From Nitrospirota bacterium (GTDB lineage: Bacteria > Nitrospirota > Thermodesulfovibrionia > Thermodesulfovibrionales > JdFR-85), in assembly GCA_013151785.1 (NCBI GenBank), contig JAADHP010000066.1, forward strand, positions 1-7,355: DNA of 7,355 bases. Direction: 5' to 3'. Position 1 is the stretch's first letter; every line of letters starts with the position of its first letter. Of this stretch, positions 1 to 5,479 are shown one piece after another. Below the pieces are notes generated by a model. That model had not been told where the DNA came from. It searched no databases and was given only the letters and a program-made list of their open reading frames with translations. The translations under genes and the position numbers were made by a program.

Positions 1-3000
1 TGTACCCTCCTGTTTCTTTTCATATATGGAGCCAAGCTGCTGGAACGGTTTGAAAAGCCTGGGAATATCCTCTGGTCTTATTCCCACACCTGTGTCCTCT
101 ACTGAGATCTCTACATACTCAACATTCTCTGGATGGGGGATGGAGGATTCTTCCAGAAGTTTCCTTGCCCTTACAGTAATACTTCCACCATCAGGTGTGA
201 ACTTGACTGCGTTGCTGAGAAGATTTACGAGTACCTGTTTCAGTCTCTTCCTGTCCCCTTCAACCGTGGGTACATCTGCAATTTCAATTGTCAGCTTTAT
301 CCTGTGTTTGAGGGCCTTCTCTTTTATAAAAAGCAGGCTTTCCTCAATCAATGATCTTACATTAATACGAGAATATTCAAGCTCCATCATGCCCAGTTCC
401 ACCTTGCTGAGATCAAGGATATCATTGATCAGTGAGAGCAGGTGGGTACCGCTTTCCAGGATATCCTGTACATAGTCCTTCTGTCTCTCTGTGAGTGTTC
501 CTCCAATCTCCCTCAGCAGCATCTCGGAAAAGCCAATAATCGCATTAAGTGGGGTTCTCAGTTCATGTGACATGTTTGCAAGGAAGTTGCTTTTTGCCCT
601 GTTTGCAGCCTCTGCCATCATTCTTGCAGCTTCAGCCTCCTGCCTTCTCATCTCAAGCTCTATGTTGAGTTGCTGGAGTTCCTGGTTTGTCATCTCCAAT
701 TCTTTTGTCCGCTCCCTGACCTTCCTGTCAAGGTCATCCACAAGCCGCACATTCTCAATAACCGTGGCTGTCTGATTTGCAAAGGCCTGCACGACCTTTA
801 CCCTCTCCTCATTGAAATAGCCCTTCTCTCCGCTGTAAAGATTCAGAACACCAACAACCTCTCCCCTTGCACAGATCAGGGGGATGGCCATGGATGAGTG
901 ATATCCCCGTCTGAGTGCCTTTTCTCTCCATGGTTCGTAGGATGGATCATTTTCTATATCATTTACCACCACAGGTCTTCTTTCCTTTATGGCCCTTCCT
1001 GAAGGCCCCTGCCCGAGGTCAGAGTTATCCCAGTGGATTATGGCACCCTTCAGATACCCATCCTCATGACCACAGAAGAAGGCTGGTTTTATTTGGTAGC
1101 TATCTGTTTCTATCAGTCCTACCCAGGCCATCTTCAGGTTGAAGACCTCATAGGCCAGTAGACAGACCCTCTTATAGATATTTTCCCTTCTGTCAAGATT
1201 TATCAGCTTGTTTGATGCGGTATTCAGTGCCATTAATTCATCATTCAATTCTCTTATCTTCTGTTCATATTGCATCCTCTTCATTATTTCATAGGCAGAG
1301 GATATGATCTCAGCCAGGGAGATGGCAAAGCTCTCATCCTCCACAGACCACTGGCGGGTTCCACCCACATGCTCGTGGCATATTACCCCTATTGCTCTGC
1401 CTCCATACCGTATCTGTGCATCCAGCATGGCGCCTATATTGGATGGCCTGAGATAGGATTGGGAAAACTCTGCTGTTCTTGTATCATCCATTGCATTGTC
1501 AGCCTTGATAACAGGTGTATTCATTAATGCATTAAAATACTCTGGAAAATCCTTTACAAAGAGTACATGTCCTGCCGAGTATCTTTTGTGGGACCTTTCA
1601 TACAGGGTTTCACATACAAGCCTCTCCTGGCGCTCATCAAAGAACCAGACTCCTGCACGTTCCACATCAAGCACTGATGAGGCAGCCCATGTGGCTATTT
1701 TGAGGAATTCACCAAGATTCCCTTCCCTGAGAGATCTGCTCCTTGATAACTCGAAGAGCGTCTCCATCTGTTTACGTATCCTTTGCTCCTTTTTGTTCTG
1801 GAGGAGTTCAGCTGTTTTTCTCTCTGTAATGTCATATAGATAGAATCTTATACGTTCTCTGTAGGGATGAATAAACATGCCAAAATAGAGTTCCTTTATC
1901 CTTCGTTCGATGTATGTTGTGCCATCATCCGAGGTTATGGCCCTTTTGATCTTTTTCAGTGTCCTTTCAGGGAGTATTTCATCAATAGTCCACCCTTTTT
2001 CCTGCAGTAAGGTGCGTGCTGCAAGATTCATATATGTCACTTTTCCGTTCAGATCAATTTCGATTATTGGTGATGGTGAGTGTTCGGGAAATGAGGAAAG
2101 GTCCTCTATATGCCTGTAGTTGAGCAGATTCTGCAGGGCAGTTGCAATGATTTCTCCAATCAGATTATAGATCCTGAGATCCTGTTTCTTTAAAGGGGCC
2201 GAGGCAGGACTGTAAAGGCAGATAACACCGATGACATTGTCCCTCACCATGAGGGGAATGTTAATATGCTCAAGTTTGGTTGAATTTATGAGACCCCTTT
2301 CCTGCCTTTTTGTGCAGATGAGGGAAGTAATGATCCTTTTTTCTGCAGCAGCAGCACCACATAGACACTCTCCATAGGGAATATAGCTGCAGATTTCTCG
2401 CTCTTCTTTCGAGAAGTTTTTGCTTACCACAAGCCTTAACACATTCTCGGAAGGCTCACTGAGAAGAACTGCGCCTTTCTTCCTGAGAGATAGTTGACCT
2501 AAATCAAGTAATTCCTCAAGAACCTTGTCAAGCATCTGCTCTAAATCTATTGAGGAGTTCGCTGCCACAGTAACCCTGCTGATAACCTCAAGCTCCTCCT
2601 TTCGTTCTGCCAGCTCCCTGTACTGACGGGCATTGTTTATGACAAGAGCCACAGTGGATGCATAGGTAAGGGCAAGATTTTCATCCTCCTCTGTAAAGGT
2701 GCTTCCCTCTATTTTGTCTGCAAAATACAGTGTCCCTATGATCTCATTATGAAGCATGATGGGAACGCCAAGAAAGCTTTTCATTGCTGGATGTCCTTCA
2801 GGGACACCAGATGATGCAGGATGCCCCTGTATGTTATCAATCCGAACAGGTCTGCTTTCTTTGATGAGGTATCCCAGAAGTCCCTTCCCTTCAGGAAGTC
2901 CATGCTTATTCAGGAGTTTATTATAAGTCTCCTCATCTATTCCTGCAGGGATGAACTCCTCATAGCCACCTTCCATGTTGAGAATTCCAAGTGCAGCATA

Positions 3001-3909
3001 TCTGCTTTCAAGGAGTTTTCTGCCTTCTTCAACCACCTCTCTTAGAATTCTCTTGTAATCAATATGTGATATCAGTGTCTTTGTTGCGTTATGGATACCT
3101 TCAAGATTCCTGATAAGCCTTTTTCGTTCTGTAAGGGTCTCCTTGATCTTACGGGTCATCTTGTTGAATTCCCTGCCCAGTGCTTCAAGTTCATCGCCTG
3201 TCTTAATGTCCACTTCTACATCGAACTCACTCATATGAATCCTGTTAGTTGCATCAGAGAGCTTTTTTATAGGTCTCAGTATGGTAACTCTTGTTATGAA
3301 GAGGATGATCAGGGCACCAGCCATTACAACCCCTAACATATAGAGATTTCCTCTTGTTGATAATTTCAGTTCCTCCTCTACATCATTACTCAGGAACCTT
3401 ACAAAATCATCGATCTCATAGACAAAACCGTGGAGGGCATCTTCAAAGGGTTTCAACATTAACCTTATTTCGCCTTTATCAGCATCTGGAGGCAGGGAGA
3501 TAGCCTTCACAACCACGGGTTTCATCTTTTTATTCCATCTCTTTTCAATCCTGTCAAGTATCTTTATAGCTCTGTTGTAACCAAGTGGTTTTATACCCAG
3601 GGAAGGGGTTCCATTTCTGAGATGTTGAAGTGTCCTGTCAAACATCTCCATTTCATACCTTAACTCTTCTGCTATCTCTTTTTTCTTGTTCTCAGAAGAA
3701 TTTGTCCCTTCCTCTTTGAAGAGATGATCAAGGAGCCAGCCCATTTCAAAGGCCCTGAAACGTAGCTGTCCTGCCAGGTTTATTCTTATGGACTCTCCCT
3801 TGAGATGATGTGTGGTTCTATACTGAAGCAGAACATAGAGGGAGATAATAGAGAAGATGATAATAACAGTGGCAAGGATTTTGGCTGATAGGGACCTGAA
3901 AGGATGCAT
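1..3909 (-). CDS. Multi-GAF/PAS membrane sensor histidine kinase, C-terminus cut by window edge
   Basis: I translated 1303 uninterrupted codons from the ATG at 3909 down to position 1. Domains by residue: TM1 ~11-30; periplasmic, mostly helical and charged region ~31-187; TM2 ~188-207; HAMP ~208-262 (starting at the LRPIKKL stretch); GAF1 ~280-430; GAF2 ~445-597; PAS ~605-698 (ending in the typical DITERK); GAF3 ~730-875; GAF4 ~905-1057; a coiled-coil linker ~1058-1105; HisKA with SHELRTP, phospho-accepting His1115; HATPase N box NLLSNAVKFT ~1229-1238 and G1 box EDTGVGI ~1271-1277. The G2 box and any C-terminal receiver domain lie outside the window. It should autophosphorylate in response to periplasmic and/or cytosolic cues sensed by the GAF/PAS modules. 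GAF1 resembles DosS/DosT GAF domains; GAF2 carries a CxC motif. The start was chosen because it gives a short positively charged N-terminus directly before TM1; an in-frame ATG at 3981 would add 24 atypical residues. No Shine-Dalgarno site precedes either start. Function class is certain; the signal is unknown. Confidence 0.95.
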   Translation of the reverse strand, partial: MHPFRSLSAKILATVIIIFSIISLYVLLQYRTTHHLKGESIRINLAGQLRFRAFEMGWLLDHLFKEEGTNSSENKKKEIAEELRYEMEMFDRTLQHLRNGTPSLGIKPLGYNRAIKILDRIEKRWNKKMKPVVVKAISLPPDADKGEIRLMLKPFEDALHGFVYEIDDFVRFLSNDVEEELKLSTRGNLYMLGVVMAGALIILFITRVTILRPIKKLSDATNRIHMSEFDVEVDIKTGDELEALGREFNKMTRKIKETLTERKRLIRNLEGIHNATKTLISHIDYKRILREVVEEGRKLLESRYAALGILNMEGGYEEFIPAGIDEETYNKLLNKHGLPEGKGLLGYLIKESRPVRIDNIQGHPASSGVPEGHPAMKSFLGVPIMLHNEIIGTLYFADKIEGSTFTEEDENLALTYASTVALVINNARQYRELAERKEELEVISRVTVAANSSIDLEQMLDKVLEELLDLGQLSLRKKGAVLLSEPSENVLRLVVSKNFSKEEREICSYIPYGECLCGAAAAEKRIITSLICTKRQERGLINSTKLEHINIPLMVRDNVIGVICLYSPASAPLKKQDLRIYNLIGEIIATALQNLLNYRHIEDLSSFPEHSPSPIIEIDLNGKVTYMNLAARTLLQEKGWTIDEILPERTLKKIKRAITSDDGTTYIERRIKELYFGMFIHPYRERIRFYLYDITERKTAELLQNKKEQRIRKQMETLFELSRSRSLREGNLGEFLKIATWAASSVLDVERAGVWFFDERQERLVCETLYERSHKRYSAGHVLFVKDFPEYFNALMNTPVIKADNAMDDTRTAEFSQSYLRPSNIGAMLDAQIRYGGRAIGVICHEHVGGTRQWSVEDESFAISLAEIISSAYEIMKRMQYEQKIRELNDELMALNTASNKLINLDRRENIYKRVCLLAYEVFNLKMAWVGLIETDSYQIKPAFFCGHEDGYLKGAIIHWDNSDLGQGPSGRAIKERRPVVVNDIENDPSYEPWREKALRRGYHSSMAIPLICARGEVVGVLNLYSGEKGYFNEERVKVVQAFANQTATVIENVRLVDDLDRKVRERTKELEMTNQELQQLNIELEMRRQEAEAARMMAEAANRAKSNFLANMSHELRTPLNAIIGFSEMLLREIGGTLTERQKDYVQDILESGTHLLSLINDILDLSKVELGMMELEYSRINVRSLIEESLLFIKEKALKHRIKLTIEIADVPTVEGDRKRLKQVLVNLLSNAVKFTPDGGSITVRARKLLEESSIPHPENVEYVEISVEDTGVGIRPEDIPRLFKPFQQLGSIYEKKQEGT

Positions 3910-4043
3910 ATCATTATTATTGCAGAAGGAGGTCAAAAAAGCAATATTCAGGCCGACAGGAGCTCCCCCCGAATGTATCATAAACCCAGATCCAGCGATA
4001 AAGTTATAGCAGTGGTATGGTAGAGTCTTACACATTCCAGATA

Positions 4044-4071
4044 CCCCAAAAAATCTTGCGATTTTTCGGGG
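4044..4071. repeat. Hairpin 1 of the element
   Basis: The arms CCCCAAAAAATC (4044-4055) and GATTTTTCGGGG (4060-4071) pair at 11 of 12 positions around a TTGC loop. The only mismatch is at the fifth base of the stem, and the same mismatch is present in hairpin 2. There is no coding context. It reads similarly on both strands, so the transcribed strand, if any, is unknown. Confidence 0.8.
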
Positions 4072-4106
4072 GCCCCCTTATTCTCAGCGGACATCCAAGG
4101 CCTCTG

Positions 4107-4133
4107 CCCCAAAAAGTCTACGACTTTTCGGGG
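4107..4133. repeat. Hairpin 2 of the element, paralogue of hairpin 1
   Basis: The arms CCCCAAAAAGTC (4107-4118) and GACTTTTCGGGG (4122-4133) pair at 11 of 12 positions around a TAC loop. Compared with hairpin 1, one A-T pair has become a G-C pair on both arms, a compensatory change. A further degenerate copy of the GCGATTT side may follow around 4148-4165 (AATTTTGCGATTTGCC), without an intact stem. Confidence 0.8.
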
Positions 4134-4170
4134 ACCCTGCTTCCGAGGGAATTTTGCGATTTGCCAGAGC

Positions 4171-4193
4171 TTTGAGGGGCAAAGCCCCTCAAA
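4171..4193. repeat. Hairpin 3 of the element, perfect 10-bp stem
   Basis: TTTGAGGGGC (4171-4180) and GCCCCTCAAA (4184-4193) are exact reverse complements around an AAA loop. It is the most stable-looking structure in the intergenic region. No T-tract follows on either strand at once, so it is not a typical intrinsic terminator. It shares its GGGGC/GCCCC core with hairpin 4. Confidence 0.85.
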
Positions 4194-4231
4194 CTCCCAG
4201 GAGTATAACCTATTTTTTTCTTTATCCTCGG

Positions 4232-4260
4232 GGTCTCAGGGGCAGAAGCCCCTGAAGACC
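4232..4260. repeat. Hairpin 4 of the element, paralogue of hairpin 3
   Basis: GGTCTCAGGGGC (4232-4243) pairs with GCCCCTGAAGACC (4248-4260) around an AGAA loop, with one bulged base. The inner seven pairs (CAGGGGC/GCCCCTG) are perfect. The GGGGC-loop-GCCCC core relates it to hairpin 3, so the element seems built from two hairpin types, each present at least twice. Confidence 0.8.
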
Positions 4261-4360
4261 AATCTTGTGCAAAATTCAAAACCCTTCAGACTCAACCATA
4301 CCACTGCTTTCAGCATTTATTCCTTATCCTTACAGCTGGATCTGGGATCTATTTTAGATG

Positions 4361-4507
4361 GGGCAACAGGTGGTTCATCAGGACATTGATGCAATAGGAT
4401 TTAATTATAACCAGACAGAGCCTTTTCAACTCTAAGGTGATTCATGAGGTTGCTGGTGTATGTCACTGTCGGTATTGCTACATGGCCTTCTTCACCACCT
4501 GTTGCCC
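4361..4507. repeat. Second inverted repeat, 14-bp perfect arms
   Basis: GGGCAACAGGTGGT (4361-4374) and ACCACCTGTTGCCC (4494-4507) are exact reverse complements 119 bp apart. Weaker similarity continues inward for roughly 15-20 bp on each side, including a shared GCAATA. A run of six T directly follows the CCC of the right arm. It begins only 14 bp after the first element ends and shares no arm sequence with it. It may be a second small non-autonomous element or the remains of one; there is no gene inside it. Confidence 0.55.
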
Positions 4508-4510
4508 TTT

Positions 4511-4587
4511 TTTACTGTTCACTGCTCACTGACCTGAGCCCATTCACCCATTTACTCATCCACCCATTTATTGTTCACTGCTTACTG
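4511..4587. repeat. Short direct repeats (TTCACTG / CACCCATTTA type)
   Basis: A 21-bp unit at 4511-4531 recurs at 4567-4587 with 19 of 21 identical bases, both containing TTGTTCACTG-like or CTGTTCACTG-like cores followed by CTCACTG or CTTACTG. Between them CACCCATTTA occurs twice, at 4545-4554 and 4561-4570, exactly 16 bp apart. The low-complexity, imperfect units look like slippage-generated intergenic repeats rather than a regulatory array. The units are too short and irregular for CRISPR. Confidence 0.6.
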
Positions 4588-4683
4588 TAAAAACTGGTGT
4601 GATGCTTATTTTCTTCGGCACCCTGCCTTTCGTCTTTGTTATAGAATCTTTTTTGGATGGTAATAAAAAAACCGTTTTGCCAT

Positions 4684-4710
4684 TTGACTTATTATCTGTT
4701 GTTTTATAAT
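4684..4710 (+). promoter_or_regulatory. Sigma70-like promoter of the two-component operon
   Basis: TTGACT (4684-4689) serves as the -35 box and a consensus TATAAT (4705-4710) as the -10 box. The 15-bp spacing is shorter than the preferred 17. Transcription would begin near 4717, giving an ~80-nt leader before the regulator's ATG at 4796. The surrounding sequence from 4660 on is AT-rich, which also suits a promoter. The exact -10 match is the main evidence; the short spacing lowers confidence. Confidence 0.55.
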
Positions 4711-4780
4711 GCTCTGTTTCCTATTTGATAATTTACGGAGGAACAGGGGACAGCAGAGGAGAAAAAATAGGACAAAATTT

Positions 4781-4794
4781 ATTATTATAATAAT
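4781..4794. promoter_or_regulatory. AT-only perfect palindrome just upstream of the regulator start codon
   Basis: ATTATTATAATAAT is its own reverse complement and ends one base before the ATG at 4796. An AGGAG at 4757-4761 lies 34 nt upstream of the start, much too far for normal ribosome binding. The site could be an operator, a weak leader hairpin, or simply an AU-rich unstructured landing site for the ribosome. The sequence alone does not decide. Confidence 0.35.
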
Positions 4795-4795
4795 T

Positions 4796-5479
4796 ATGAA
4801 AATACTCGTTATTGAGGATGAAGATAAGATATCCGAGATTGTAAAGGCCTATCTCCAGAGAGAGGGCTATGCTGTGGTGCTTGCCAGGGATGGAGAAACA
4901 GCCCTTGATGTCTTAAAAGACGGGTTTGATCTGATAATACTTGACCTCATGCTGCCCGACATGGCTGGTGAGGAGATATGTGAGATGATTAGGAGGGATT
5001 CTGATATACCCATAATCATGCTTACAGCAAAAAGCGATGAGGAGGACAGGGTCAGGGGCCTGGGCATAGGTGCTGATGACTATGTCGTGAAACCCTTCAG
5101 TCCAAGAGAACTGGTGGCAAGGGTAAAGGCCCTGATGAGGAGAACAAAAGGTACAAAGAAGACCTATAGCTTCAATAATGCGGATCTTGTAATAGATACA
5201 GAAAGGCATGAGGTTATGAAGGCAGGCAGGGTTATTACCCTTACACCAACGGAATTCAAGATACTCAATACCATTGCAGAAAGACCAGGGCAGGTCTTCA
5301 CCCGTCTTCAACTGGTAAATACCATCCTGGGGTACGACTTTGAGGGCTACGACAGAACCATTGATGCCCATATAAAGAACATCAGACACAAGATCGAGGA
5401 TGACCCCAGAAGACCTGAGTATATCAAGACCGTCTATGGAGTTGGTTACAAGTTCATAGGTCAGCTTGATGAGGACTAA
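4796..5479 (+). CDS. OmpR/PhoB-family two-component response regulator
   Basis: The protein is 227 residues, usual for the family. The N-terminal receiver domain (1-~117) starts MKILVIEDED with acidic-pocket residues around Glu7/Asp8, phospho-acceptor Asp50 in the ILDLMLP motif, switch Thr77 and conserved Lys99-Pro100. The C-terminal winged-helix DNA-binding domain (~128-222) ends in the typical YIKTVYGVGYKF, with the recognition-helix region around RTIDAHIKNIRHKI. When phosphorylated by its kinase it should dimerise and bind direct-repeat DNA sites. The frame is open upstream to an ATG at 4709, but that start lies inside the -10 box and would add 29 residues ending in a run of isoleucines; the ATG at 4796 gives the canonical family N-terminus. 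The downstream kinase gene overlaps it by 11 nt, so the two are co-transcribed and probably translationally coupled. The exact subgroup is not assignable. Confidence 0.95.
   Translation: MKILVIEDEDKISEIVKAYLQREGYAVVLARDGETALDVLKDGFDLIILDLMLPDMAGEEICEMIRRDSDIPIIMLTAKSDEEDRVRGLGIGADDYVVKPFSPRELVARVKALMRRTKGTKKTYSFNNADLVIDTERHEVMKAGRVITLTPTEFKILNTIAERPGQVFTRLQLVNTILGYDFEGYDRTIDAHIKNIRHKIEDDPRRPEYIKTVYGVGYKFIGQLDED

Larger units (their letters stand above)
3985..4346. mobile_element. MITE-like non-coding element with two-part terminal inverted repeats and internal hairpins
   Basis: The outer arms are a perfect 12-bp inverted pair, CCCAGATCCAGC (3985-3996) and GCTGGATCTGGG (4335-4346). Inside them a second pair, 4009-4027 and 4289-4307 (GCAGTGGTATGG core), matches at 18 of 19 positions. 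The spacers between outer and inner arms differ in length and sequence (12 versus 27 bp). Between the inner arms lie four hairpins and no credible gene. Nested, mutually inverted ends around a small non-coding core fit a non-autonomous transposable or otherwise mobilised repeat. I could not find a clear target-site duplication, and no transposase is present, so mobility is inference. The element ends 75 bp from the start of the large kinase gene and so occupies the place where that gene's promoter would normally lie. Confidence 0.6.
3910..4795. other. Long divergent intergenic region, repeat-rich and without genes
   Basis: These 886 bp separate the divergent large kinase and the regulator. 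They hold the hairpin element (3985-4346), the second inverted repeat (4361-4507), the direct repeats (4511-4587) and the regulator promoter (4684-4710). The remaining ~90 bp (4588-4683) and 3910-3984 show nothing I can name. No frame here gives a protein-like translation that I recognise, and no convincing promoter for the minus-strand gene was found. Confidence 0.7.

Noticed and set aside
26..3336. Several plus-strand open frames of 69-149 codons across the large kinase gene
   Set aside because: They are antisense shadows. Their translations are low-complexity and Ser/Leu/Ile-rich, while the minus strand gives one continuous 1303-codon protein with recognisable domains throughout.
3910..3981. 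A 24-residue N-terminal extension of the large kinase from an ATG at 3981
   Set aside because: It has no ribosome binding site, adds residues unlike a kinase N-terminus, and the start at 3909 already gives a normal short N-terminus before TM1.
4044..4260. Intrinsic terminators at the four hairpins
   Set aside because: The hairpins sit upstream of both divergent genes, where no transcript from this window ends, and none is followed directly by a clear T-tract.
4400..4515. A short minus-strand frame of about 35 codons ending in a TAA near 4402
   Set aside because: The open length is within chance expectation, there is no start with a ribosome binding site, and the stretch belongs to the inverted repeat; I do not recognise the translation.
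3985..4590. CRISPR array
   Set aside because: The repeats are palindromic hairpins or short imperfect direct units without regular spacers, and no cas genes are present.
4709..4795. A 29-residue N-terminal extension of the response regulator
   Set aside because: The start overlaps a consensus TATAAT and the extension is basic followed by five isoleucines, unlike receiver-domain N-termini.
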